Assembly: GCA_003868215.1 (NCBI GenBank) | Contig: QWDQ01000004.1 | Span: 124,001-188,000 of the forward strand | Length of the DNA stretch: 64,000 bases | Reading direction: 5' to 3' | Origin: Pseudophaeomoniella oleicola | Lineage: Eukaryota; Ascomycota; Eurotiomycetes; Phaeomoniellales; Phaeomoniellaceae | Shown: piece after piece, positions 10,828-20,771 of the stretch | Numbering within the stretch: position 1 is the stretch's first letter | Layout: each line of letters starts with the position of its first letter | Made by a program: the position numbers and the translations under genes | The notes under the pieces: generated by a model | Databases searched by the model: none | What the model saw: only the letters and a program-made list of their open reading frames with translations | Told to the model about the DNA's origin: nothing

Positions 10828-11535
10828 TCAGCCGTCCACGTCCATCTGATTTCCAGCATCCTGCACAGCACCGGAGCTTCCAGCCTGAACTTCAGCCTCC
10901 CCGCCAAAGCCCTTATCGAGTCCTTCACAGCTCTCAAGCAACCAATCTACAACACCAACCTCCTTTTGTGTTTTTGCGGGATCCTCTGCTCCCCTATTTC
11001 CCGTCTGAGCGTCATCTTCAATATCTTGTGGTGGACCATTCTTGTTGAGCTCTCCTGTCTCGGCCTCGAAGACAGCGTCCTTTCCTGCAGAATTCCTGAT
11101 ACTGGGATCGGCGCCAGCATATACTAGGAGCTTGACACATTCAAGATTGCCGTTCAGACCTGCCCAGTGGAGCGCTGTGTTTCCCGATCCATTCTGGTGA
11201 TTCGCCAGGCCCCCGTTGCGTGGCTTAAAAGGGATTGATTCTGAGGAAGCGGTAGTGGTCGCACCAATGCTTTGGAGTAGGTATTTCAACACATCGACGT
11301 GATTATTGGCTGCTGCCCAATGTAAGAGAGAACAGCCAGAAGACGAGCTTGGATTCTCTGGATCGAGGTCTATGGCTGCAGTTATTATCTTCTCGGCGTC
11401 GGTAGAATGAGATGTTGCCAACGTTGTGACCGTGCTTGTCAACTCCTCCAAGTCGCCGGTTCGAGCGAAGTAGATGAGATCATCAAGCTCGTCTTCAGAG
11501 AGATTTGGAGACATGGTTGCAGAGTTGGACGACAT
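10828..11535 (-). CDS. yar1: Yar1-like ankyrin repeat protein (ribosomal protein S3 chaperone)
   Basis: A single exon of 235 aa from the ATG at 11535. Yeast Yar1 is a dedicated chaperone that shields newly made uS3/Rps3 and supports 40S assembly and stress tolerance. The sequence has an acidic N-terminal helix (LSEDELDDLIYFARTGDLEEL) and two clear ankyrin repeats, CSLLHWAAANNHVDVLKYLL and GNTALHWAGLNGNLECVKLL. These lead to AGADPSIRNSAGKDAVFEAE, which closely parallels Yar1's ADP-IRN-G-DA-FEAE segment. The tail is acidic and low in complexity, as in Yar1. Size is close to yeast Yar1 (200 aa). I infer a cytosolic and nuclear location. The Yar1 assignment rests on the ankyrin end motif rather than on ankyrin repeats alone. 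Confidence 0.85.
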   Translation of the reverse strand: MSSNSATMSPNLSEDELDDLIYFARTGDLEELTSTVTTLATSHSTDAEKIITAAIDLDPENPSSSSGCSLLHWAAANNHVDVLKYLLQSIGATTTASSESIPFKPRNGGLANHQNGSGNTALHWAGLNGNLECVKLLVYAGADPSIRNSAGKDAVFEAETGELNKNGPPQDIEDDAQTGNRGAEDPAKTQKEVGVVDWLLESCEGLDKGFGGEAEVQAGSSGAVQDAGNQMDVDG

Positions 11536-12412
11536 CTTGAGCGTTAACGTTACCACGCTTTTGCAACCGAAAGAAAGAATAGCAAAATGCCTAAGGTCGG
11601 TACTTGTATAATGACAAGAGCGTCGACTCTAATGACCAAAAAAAAGTACTGGGATGCAAAACTTTCGACCCGCACTCAACTCGAGATGTGGGACAATTAC
11701 AGACAATCAATCGGCTTGAGCACCGCACGTCTCAATGTGCCTCTTTCTTCGTTTCTTTTCCTATTTGTGTCAACTGATCGTCTTTACAACAAGATTACCT
11801 CCTAAGGGACGTCAATCATAAACGCAATGAAATCACGCAGCTACTTCGCCTATTCAGTATAATGCCACTCGTATCATGGACACGGTAGAAGAGTCGGCGC
11901 CGGCTATATTGGCCAATCCCAAGGTTAAATACTTGTTTCATGCTCCGATCACTCGGTTCGGTACACACCGGTTTGCAATTACCACAAGATGCCGGTCGAC
12001 TGCTTGCTCGTTTCGGGATTCATGGCCGTCTTCGGAACCGTTGGAAGACCAGCCCCTGTCTGACATGCCAAAGGGAGTCAACTTCTTCTTGCATGTTGGG
12101 GGGGGACCTACTTTCTAGAGTTGCATGACCAGTAATATGTCACCTGCAGCAGAGCCTTCGACAGTCTGCCTTGGATTAGAAGTGGCTCACGAGGCTGAAG
12201 AGCCATCGTTTCTATATATGCAAGCCACCATACACGTTGCTCATGGTTTTGTCTCAGCAGATGTCTCTGACCGTATCGATACGGTTTGCTGTATTAATGG
12301 TAATCTACTACAGTTCACTTCTTGCGCCTTGGTTATACTAAACATTCTCCTATGTTTCTCATAGTCTTCTTTCATCAAGTTATTCGTCTCTTGTGTCCAT
12401 CATATTCACATC
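11536..12412. other. Divergent promoter region between Yar1-like and patatin genes
   Basis: Two short open frames (11876-12118 and 12125-12364) show no domain, signal or splice-supported extension. I regard the region as non-coding. The last 60 bases before the patatin ATG are T/C-rich, like a fungal 5' leader. Confidence 0.55.
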
Positions 12413-14480
12413 ATGTCTGAAAGGAAATTGAAATTGTTGTGCCTCGATGGAGGCGGCGTCCGTGGACTCGCATCGCTTATGTTGTTGAAGCAGATTCTAG
12501 CCCACGCTGGAAATCCCAAGCCGTGTGACTATTTCGATATGATAGGCGGAACAAGTACTGGCGGGTACGAATCCAGAACTCAGTATGAGAGGAGGTGACT
12601 GATGACTCTCAGACTTATAGCTATCATGCTCGGCCGTCTCGAGATGACAGTCGATGATTGCATTATAGCCTTCACCGAGATGATGGATAAGATCTTTCGC
12701 AAGACGCACTCGCTACCGTTCAATCTTTTGGGCAGAGTGCAGTCCCGATTTGATGCGGATGTGCTTGTACAATGCATCAAGTCAATACTTGACAAAGAGG
12801 GCGTGGATCCGGAGGCGCTCATGCGAGGCCCAAAGAAATCTCACTGCAAGACGTTCGTGGAACGCATGAATTGCTATGCATGATGCTGATCAATTCTAGG
12901 TTTGTGGTTGCTATGTCCGGCGAAGCGAGGACCGAGGTCTACTTTACAGACTATGAGGTTCTTGGAGAGCAACGGCTCTTCACTCAAGTAAAGATCTGGG
13001 AAGCCGCTCGTGCTACATCAGCGGCTACTTCTTTTTTTGAACCCACGATCATAACCGTTGACAACATCTCAAATATCTTCCTGGATGGTGCTTTTCACGC
13101 CAACAATCCTGTATTTGAACTTTGGTCTCAAGCGTCCCAGGAATTTGGGTCGTCGCCACTAGAGCCACGAATCCAGTTCATTCTGTCGCTCGGGACTGGG
13201 AAGCCACAATTGGAAGCGTTTGGGAGAAGCATGAGGGAAATCGGACAGTCGATCATCAAAATTGCGGCTGAGACCGAGAAGACAGCTCGCCGATTTGGCG
13301 GACATAATTGGCAGCTGGCTGACAGAAACGGGTATTTCCGTTTCAACCCTCCAGACATTGCAAAGATCGGGCTTGAAGATTCTAAGAGTCGAGGAACCAT
13401 AGCAGCGAGGGTCCAAGCATATGCAACGGATCCAGATTTCAAAGCGCAATTGAGGAGGTTCGAAGCGGTAGTCAGAGGAGAATCAGTGGGTACGTTCTAA
13501 GATTTACTGCATTGAGGATGAAGCACGAGCATCATTAAATCTCTCAGAGTAGTGCTGCAATCGAAAAGCATATATATACAAGCAAAGCACCACGCTGGGT
13601 AGGCACTGACTAATGTGCTTCTCTGTAGAAACCCCACCAGTCGTTCTACCGCCGTCCTCCCCGCCAATAGCGGCCAAACGCTTCTACGACTTGGGTAGGG
13701 GCCAGACATATATCCGCCCTGGTGCGAAGTCGTATTGGTCTCGGCTGACCTTGACGTCGTATGAAATCTACGAAGCTGTCATCGACCAATGTATCGGCTC
13801 CAACGGCCTCGTATATTGTAAGCTCTTTACCCTCACGAACAGCCCTATCATGTTCCCTTCTTCTTCAAATCTCCCAATGCATGAACCCCCGACAGCAATG
13901 CACCATCATTTCACTAACCTCAAACCCTTGTTTCCTCTTTCTCTTATCAGTCCCAACATTCACCTCCCAATTCAACCACGACACAACCCCCCTCAAACAA
14001 ATTTCCAGCACCTGGACCCGCCTCCTGCGCGCCGAAATCCTCGACCCCTCCACCTCCTTCCTCCCACGCGGCCTCGCCATGGCCGTCATCTACATGCTCC
14101 ACATCGAGCGCCAACTACGCGGCGAAATGCCCTGCGACGAATACGGCCGGCCCGGCCTCGTGAAGCGCAACCGTCGCGAACTGCTGAAACGATACGACCG
14201 CTGGGTCGTCTGTCTGTGCGACGCTTCTTCTAAGGGGTCTTCTTCTTCTTCTTCTTCTTCGTGTGGCGTGTTGTGGAATTTCGCGGGCGATGTCGGGATG
14301 TGGAGGAGAGAAGGTGGTGGTGGAGGAGGGGGAGATGACGGGAAGACTCGGAAGGGGAAAGAGAGGTGTGAGGTCGTCAGGTTGATGGGGAGGGGCACTT
14401 TGGCGTTAGGGGTGAAGGGGAAGGAGGTTGAGACGTTGGAGAGGATCAGGATGAAGTGGATTGGAGGACAGGTTGGGTGA
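12413..14480 (+). CDS. Patatin-like phospholipase with unusual C-terminal extension
   Basis: Five exons proposed: 12413-12564, 12613-12852, 12900-13489, 13629-13817 and 13951-14480, giving 566 aa. Patatin enzymes hydrolyse acyl chains from phospho- or galactolipids. The domain is complete: oxyanion loop DGGGVRG near residue 13, nucleophile elbow GTSTG near 46-50 (joined to GLIAIMLG across intron 1), and the catalytic Asp in FLDGAFHANNP. After about residue 327 the model continues into about 240 residues that match no family I know. They include a Pro-rich linker, a globular part with RFYDLGRGQTYIRPG, and a tail with poly-Ser and poly-Gly encoded by simple repeats. Without intron 3 the patatin would stop at 13500, and an in-frame ATG at 13613 could start a separate gene. 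Strong GTACGT and CTAAT...TAG signals favour fusion, not decisively. Confidence 0.72.
14237..14260 (+). repeat. TCT/TTC trinucleotide repeat coding poly-Ser
   Basis: Eight TCT triplets in a row, encoding a serine run in the C-terminal extension of the patatin-family CDS. A GGT/GGA-rich stretch at 14312-14332 encodes a Gly run close behind. Confidence 0.85.
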
Positions 14481-14634
14481 TATCAATGACAGCGAATCAA
14501 TTAGTTACCTAAAGTATGTAGGTGGTATGAGCTGTGATATATATAACACTCCAAAACAATGCCATGCATACACTGTCCTTTCCACATCTTTTCAACAAGA
14601 GAGAAGCCCCAATACCTGAAAATCACAATCATAA

Positions 14635-15673
14635 TTACAACGTCCGACCGGAAAACCCGGATTCGCTAGGCGGCACCCCGGGCGGCACGTTCGCTCTCCA
14701 CCCTGCCACAGAGTTAGACCCGTACGTCTTCGCGTAAGGGAACTCGACGCCGTCGCCGATCACGGTGCCCTCGGGGTGGATGCGACGCCGATTTTGTCGG
14801 CCGCGGATGAACCAGCAGCAGCCGACGGCGAAGAGGATGATGATGAGCACGAGAGCGCCGATGACTCCGCCGATTATGATCTTGACGGTCGTGCTGATGC
14901 CGCTGCTGCTGGTGGACGTTGAACTGTTGCTGTTGTTGCTGCCGCTTGTTCCGTCTGTGGTGGAGCCTGAATCTGTTGGGGAGGATGTTATTGCTGTGTA
15001 GGTATCAGTGGCTTCGGAAGTCGCCAAGTACGAGGTAGGGTATGCTGTACTGGGAGCGGTAGCAGCACCGGTTCCTTCTGGAGATGCTGAGCTGGTCACT
15101 GCAATGGCCGTTGCGCTGCCTGTTGCCTTCGCGTTTGTCGCATACGCAAGTGCACCGACATCAGTATCTGCCTGGCCACAAGCCAACGAGACTTCGGTAG
15201 TGGATGCACCTAAGCTATCGGATCGAGCATAGGCGAAGCACGATGGCTCTGCTGAATCACTTTTCGCAGAGGGTCAGCAATTAAACATGATGAGGATGTG
15301 TAAGGTCGGAAGTACCAGGACAAGATGGATGTATAGATGCTAGAGCATTCTCCATCATCGAGGCCAGGACAGACTTGTGCCCCATAATGAGCGCAAGTCC
15401 TATACTCTCCAACACATGTGATCTCATTGCAACAAGCCCAGCCAACCACCATGTTTAGGACGCTGGTACAACTGTACCCGCTAGGACACGTCAAAGGCCA
15501 TGCTACCGAGTCGTAAGTCGTCCTGCTTAGTGCACTCCATCGGGAGGAGAGTACAACTGACCTGAGTTCCCACTCACGTAGCCACAAGTTGCAATGTCTC
15601 TTTTTACGAGATCCCAATGCACGACGGGTGCCGCAGTGATCATGGTCAAGCCGATCTCTTGAACAGCACTCAT
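14635..15673 (-). CDS. Cysteine-rich single-pass membrane protein with Ser/Thr stalk
   Basis: Three exons: 15673-15562, 15502-15316 and 15259-14635, giving 307 aa. The ectodomain has a CGYVSG start, then TCPSGYSC, WACCN and a series of Cys up to SILSCDSAEPSCFAY, a pattern common in fungal surface proteins of unknown function. A long Ser/Thr/Ala stalk follows (likely O-mannosylated), then one transmembrane helix (IIIGGVIGALVLIIILFAVGCCWFI region). The cytosolic tail is short, Arg-rich and Pro/Gly-rich. Introns of 59 and 56 nt were placed where they restore the Cys pattern. The N-terminus (MSAVQEIGLTMITAAP) is only weakly signal-like, so an upstream exon is possible. The architecture suggests a cell-wall or surface sensor; that function is inferred. 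Confidence 0.72.
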
Positions 15674-16804
15674 CGCGAACGTTAGAAATTGGCCAAGAAC
15701 GGATAACGAGACACGAGCAAAGCAGGAGGTATACGTCAACTAAGCAGCAAGTTCGCAGGCTTCATGATAGAGGAGAAAAGACAGAAAGTCACAGTCACGC
15801 AAAGGAAAGCAACGATCATGCCAAGCCTATTCAATCTACCCTCGATGAAGAGTAGGCACAACCTAGGCGGAGGGAGCGTCCGAAACAGATATCGGCATTG
15901 CCGATGTATCTCTGACGGTTCGGTACGGTACGATGTTGTCAGCCTTGTTACCGATAGCTTTGGCAACGCAAGTTCTTAAAGAGCAACAATCATTGGTCCC
16001 AGAGGCTCGAAATGAGGTCGATTGGACCACCTCGAAGCACACTCATCTAGGACGCCAAGGGAGCTGTGAAGTCTCGTTCTGCTTTGGGGAGACCGCAGTA
16101 ATCAATAGTCACTCTGATTGAGAAGAATTAGGCTTTGATTGGAGGCCCAAGCGAATGTGGCGGAATAGAGTCTCATTTTGGGATATGTGAGCAGGGGTAC
16201 TGCCTTCACGAGAAAAGATGATCAGGACTGTCTCCCACACACAGCATTTGTGTCTGTTTCTCTAGAGCGATCTCACAACGATCCTTGTCGGATAAGCGCT
16301 CGTGCTAGAGTTCTAGAACAGTCATCGTGCACTGAAGCTCCAAAATGGTGTCGCATGCCGACAGACTGAAGTTCTGACCTGGGAACAACAGTGCGAAAAG
16401 TATATTTCTGTACTGTACATATCTGGTCATAGTAGTGCTTACTGTGTTGTCCATCAATGTGAACGGAACATGGAGATAACTTAGAGAAGAAGTGAGTCGA
16501 TTACGCAGGATGTGAAGTTGATGAGATACTGTACGTAGTAATTAGTAGTCGGCACTTCAGAAGATCAGCGGGTGATCGGCGACCTTAAGAACTTGAATAT
16601 GTTACGTACTACGTAGCATGAGCAGTATGAGCAGTATGATCATGTAAGCCTCGGCCCAAACAATTCTCTTCTCCTGTCCCGGCAGCCAATGTTCCGCGAA
16701 TCCACACAATCAGTGATCGGTTGTCTATTGTCGATTCTTATTCTGGCTAAATTCACTTTCTCATGGCCTCATTGTTGCAGACCCGAAGATAACATGCGTG
16801 ACCC
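15674..16804. other. Divergent intergenic region
   Basis: Upstream of two diverging genes. It contains a 9-base tandem duplication (16618-16635) and TACGTA-containing words (16528 and 16603-16616). I see no gene in it. Confidence 0.6.
16618..16635. repeat. 9-base tandem duplication
   Basis: ATGAGCAGT occurs twice in tandem, followed by a partial third copy, about 170 bases upstream of the ceramide glucosyltransferase ATG. Confidence 0.8.
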
Positions 16805-18484
16805 ATGTGGCTGGAAACTGTTGCTGGCATCTGTTTGGTGTGGTACATCGTTATTGCGATAGTCTGCACCATCGGGTACTCCCAATTGTACGCACAATGA
16901 AACGTGTTGAGCGCCTCGACATAGCTTACGATTTTTACTAGATACCGCCATTACTCGTCCAAGCCTCCCAAAGCCGTGTCAGAAACGCTACCAGAAGCGC
17001 AATGTCCTCATATTACAGTCATCCGGCCCATCAAGGGCCTTGAGCCCAATCTCTATGAATGCCTCGCATCTACCTTCCACCAGAGCTATCCCGCTTCCAA
17101 ATTGACGATATACTTCTGCATCGCCACGCGCAGTGAGCCGTCGTTGCCAATCTTGGAGAAATTGCTACAGGACTTCCCAGACCGAGATGCGAAGATCTTG
17201 GTTGAAGATGAAGACCCTGTCCTCCGCGAGCGGTCGCATTCACTAGGACCAAATCCCAAAGTACGGAACATGAGCAGGGCATATCGTGAAGCGAAAGGAG
17301 AACTGGTGTGGGTCATCGACTGCAATGTTTGGGTCGGCAAAGGCGTTGCAGGAAGAATGGTCGATAGACTGTGCGGCTTCGCCAACGATGGGCTCGTCAA
17401 GCCTTATAAATTTGTCCATCATCTACCTGTTGCGGTGGATATGACGGCGTCCAAGTCTCTTGACGAGGGCCATGGCCTGCTGGTCGGGCAACACCATGCG
17501 AGCAGTGATGATACATCGTCGTCAGATACAAGCGGGAAATTTGGGGCACGCCTAGAGGAGCTGTTCCTATCCTCGTCTCATGCCAAATTCTACACAGCGA
17601 TCAACACTGTTGTCATTGCTCCATGTATTGTTGGTAAATCCAACATGTTCCGCCGGTCACATCTCAACCACTTGACATCAGGCCTGGGGATTGATTATTT
17701 CTCTGAAAATATTTGCGAAGACCATCTCATCGGAGACCTTCTCTGGCGAGGCACGATACCATCAGCTCTTCTACCTTTTCAATGCCAGCAAACGTCCCGA
17801 GATCGACCACGTTTGACCCTTGGCAATCATGCCCTCTGCTTTGGAGATCTCGCAGTCCAGCCCCTGGCTAACATGTCCGTCTCGTCCTATATTGCCCGTC
17901 GAGTTCGTTGGCTTCGTGTCAGAAAATTCACCGTCACGTTAGCGACCCTCGTTGAACCAGGAACGGAATCCTTTCTCTGTTCCGCTTACGGTGCATTTGC
18001 TTTGGTGACGCTACCATCGCTCTACGAAACCCTATCTCTACCGCCAACGTTGACTACGGCTGTGCTCTTCTGGCTTCTCAGTGTAACAGTCTGGGCCGCG
18101 GTGGACTTCACGGTCTACATACTACTCCACTCGGCGCGCTCCATAGAGCTAGACGAAGATACACCCTCATTTGCCCAGCCTCCCAGCCACGCAAGAAATG
18201 GTTGGATGAAGACCAGAAGGCCCTTTCTGCAATGGCTGAAGGCATGGATATGCCGCGAGGCACTCGCGTTCCCGATCTGGGCTTGGGCTGTCTGGGGAGG
18301 TGTGACCGTGGTGTGGCGAGGGCGCAAATTCTGGGTCGGTATGGACATGAAGGTTCATGAGATCCGAGACCAAAAGAAAGACTCTCTCATGGACGAGAGC
18401 AGACGTTTACTATCCGACGTGACACCCAGCAGGGACAGTAGCAGCAGTAATGGAACGGTAGACTCGAAGCTGAGAATCGATTAG
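16805..18484 (+). CDS. Ceramide glucosyltransferase (GT21)
   Basis: Two exons: 16805-16887 and 16942-18484, giving 541 aa. It transfers glucose from UDP-glucose to ceramide to make fungal glucosylceramide in the Golgi/ER membrane. Exon 1 encodes an N-terminal transmembrane helix (VAGICLVWYIVIAIVCTIGY), and the splice joins it to YRHYSSKPPK and VIRPIKGLEPNLYECLAS, the family's opening motif. Further landmarks are VWVIDCNVWV (metal or nucleotide Asp), ENICEDHLIGDLLW and RRVRWLRVRKF, which carries the (R/Q)xxRW signature. Two or three C-terminal hydrophobic segments follow. Length is typical for fungal enzymes. The gene converges on the PrsW-like gene, with 181 bases between their stops. Confidence 0.93.
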
Positions 18485-18665
18485 TAGATATACAATAGAT
18501 ATAGAGACATGAATAAGTTGAGACATTAGATATCAAAAGCTGCTTTCACCATCCACCACACAAGCGCTAATTACCGAAGTCCGGTCTGGTACCAGCATGG
18601 TTGACTTACATTCACCGTTACTTACGTTTAGACGCTGGAGACGAGCTCAGGGGTGTACAACACCT

Positions 18666-19652
18666 TTACTTCACTCGTCGATCGCGATCACCAAGCATCT
18701 TCCACTCCCGTCTTACCAGCCACGCCAGCGTCGCAACCATGCCCGTCGCCATCCCGAGCATGACGGTCGTAGTGCGTATATCGCTAGGATGAATCCAACC
18801 TACATTTCCCTCCCATGCGCTGAAGGACAGGGCCAAGAAATCGTACGATCCGTGGAAAAGTACCGAGGGCGCAACGACGGCCCACCAATTCAATGGGTCG
18901 CCGTAGTAGTCTCGGCGCGTCGCTCGTAGTGCGGTGAGGGCGGCCGTGAGCAGGTGACCGAAGGAGCCGAAAATGGTTCGTTCGAAAAGCGTGAGCATTA
19001 GTTTAGGCGGCTTTTCGAGTCCGTGCTCGCATGCAGCGTAAATAAAGCCGATGTTCTCTAGCGTTCCGAAGCCCAGGGCACCGGCGACAGCGTAGTCGAG
19101 GTAGGCTCTGTTGCGCCGCCGCTGAGTTGGCTTGGTCTTGCTCCGACGGCGAGCGTGGGCGATGGGTAAGTATTTGAGAGCCTCCTCGCCTAAGCCTGCC
19201 GCGAAAAAGGTGAACACGCTGTTGAAGACCCAGTTCTGCCAAGACAAGGCGAGCTTCGTACGTCGTGAGAGTTCTTCCACCGTGAGGCCGTCAATATTTC
19301 TGCGTTGCAACTCCGTCCAGAAAATTTTCCGAGCCGTACCGTGTCCAAACAGGATAGTGCTGGTAGCGCTGCAGATGACGAGTTGGACGATGGCGACAGC
19401 GGCAATACCCAAAGTGCCGGTGATAGCATAAGTCCAGATCATCTGTTGCAGCTCTCCTCGGGATGAGGGATCTTTTTCATTGGATCTTCGCCATTTTGTG
19501 TAAAACAAAGCGGTCGGGAGAAAAGCGATAGGTGAGAGCGCAGCGGTGCGCGGTGAGCCTGCGGATGTGATCAGGATCACTGATGGAGGACCTAAGTAGC
19601 AGAGAAGCCGGGTAGAGAGTGAAAGAGATGTGTTCGGTGCTGGATGAGACAT
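18666..19652 (-). CDS. PrsW-like intramembrane metalloprotease
   Basis: A single exon of 328 aa. PrsW proteins are multi-pass membrane peptidases (family M82, related to the CPBP/Abi group); bacterial PrsW cuts the anti-sigma factor RsiW. All expected motifs are present: GLGEEALKYLP (Glu156-Glu157, Lys160), GFGTLENIGFIYA (Glu199-Asn200), SFGHLLTAALTA (His233) and LFHGSYDFLAL (His267, Asp271). At least six hydrophobic helices can be traced. The loop between the first two motifs holds a very basic patch (ARRRSKTKPTQRRRNR), so that side probably faces the cytosol. The fungal substrate is unknown. The start ATG at 19652 is the first in the frame. Confidence 0.85.
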   Translation of the reverse strand: MSHPAPNTSLSLSTRLLCYLGPPSVILITSAGSPRTAALSPIAFLPTALFYTKWRRSNEKDPSSRGELQQMIWTYAITGTLGIAAVAIVQLVICSATSTILFGHGTARKIFWTELQRRNIDGLTVEELSRRTKLALSWQNWVFNSVFTFFAAGLGEEALKYLPIAHARRRSKTKPTQRRRNRAYLDYAVAGALGFGTLENIGFIYAACEHGLEKPPKLMLTLFERTIFGSFGHLLTAALTALRATRRDYYGDPLNWWAVVAPSVLFHGSYDFLALSFSAWEGNVGWIHPSDIRTTTVMLGMATGMVATLAWLVRREWKMLGDRDRRVK

Positions 19653-20178
19653 TCCGTGGAATCTATTCTGGATTATAAGTTATAGAATGAGAAACAGAAG
19701 AATAACATTGAATCTCTTCAACTTCGAATCGAAGGCTACCTTTTAGGATTCATAGGGAACGCAACAGGCCACTGTATTCCCTGTATGGTGGATACAGAGT
19801 ATTCTGCCCCTCGTGCATAATAGACACATACATACTCAGGTAGTGAGCTGCTGAGCAAGTGGTACGTCAAGTCAAGTCGGCTTACATTCGGGGTAGGAGA
19901 GGGAAAATGCGGGTGGACCGGGTGGAATGAGTGGAACATGGGGGTTGATGGCTCCTCCTTATCGATAAAGCTTATAATAGTACTTTCACGATCGAGCGTC
20001 CTTCTCCGTCGAGCTTCTCTTCGGAGAGGTCAGGTTGACAAATTTCCCCAGGGTTGTATACTTTACCTGTCGCGTGCGCAGAGGTCTGCATTATATATCT
20101 GTCTACTTCCATCTTTTCATTTTCATATTCTTATCTGGCATTGTGATATTGCGTTAATAGGTACAGTCGCCATCAAAG
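19653..20178. other. Divergent promoter region
   Basis: Lies between the PrsW-like gene and the AIG2-like gene. No coding potential is seen; the part before 20179 is T/C-rich, like a 5' leader. Confidence 0.6.
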
Positions 20179-20771
20179 ATGTCAAACACGGCCTTCTTTT
20201 ACGGTGCGCCTCCTTCCAAATGCTCTTTTGCTTTTGATTTAGACCTCCGCCTTCTCTCCGAGCCTAGCAAACCTCTTATGTTCTTTTTCCAGGCACTTTG
20301 ATGGCTCCCGAAGTCCTCAATCGGGTTGTGTTTGGTTCGAAAGACCACCCCAATGCCTCTCGATTGACGGTCAATCCTGCCATCCTCTTCGAGTACCGCC
20401 GCCGCCGAGTCCTAGGCTGCGACTATCCTGCGATAACCCCGCACCAGACCTCAAGCGTGCGTGGCGCATATGTCACAGGACTCACAGATGCCGACGTTCA
20501 CCGTCTCGACGTCTTTGAGGGCGACCAGTACTCAAGGGACAAGGTGAAGGTGAAGGTGTGGGATGGCGTGGGCATTGAGGATGATATCAAGGACGATACT
20601 CCTGGTGTCGAGGTGATTGCTGATACATATGTGTGGAAAAGTGGAGAGGACGAGCTGGAGGAGCAGGAGTGGGATTTTGAGCATTTCAGGCGAGATAAGA
20701 TGAAGAAGTGGATGGGAGACGAAGCTGGGGACGGGGCTGATGAAGGGTTTGCAGGTATGGCCACACTTTAA
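20179..20771 (+). CDS. AIG2/GGACT-like gamma-glutamylcyclotransferase-fold protein
   Basis: Two exons: 20179-20203 and 20293-20771, giving 167 aa. The intron splits the hallmark: FFYG joins to TLMAPEVL, the substrate-cradle motif of the gamma-glutamylcyclotransferase/AIG2 fold. Later landmarks are VRGAYVTGLTDADVHRLDVFEGDQYSR, in which the family usually has a catalytic acidic residue near FEGxEY. Here that segment reads FEGDQY, so Asp or the preceding Glu would have to serve. The C-terminus is a charged helix (WDFEHFRRDKMKKWMGDEA) typical of fungal members. Likely cytosolic; the true substrate is not known for most fungal members. Confidence 0.88.

Noticed and set aside
11876-12364. Two short open frames before the patatin gene
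   Set aside because: No domain, no splice-supported extension and no family resemblance; probably promoter DNA.
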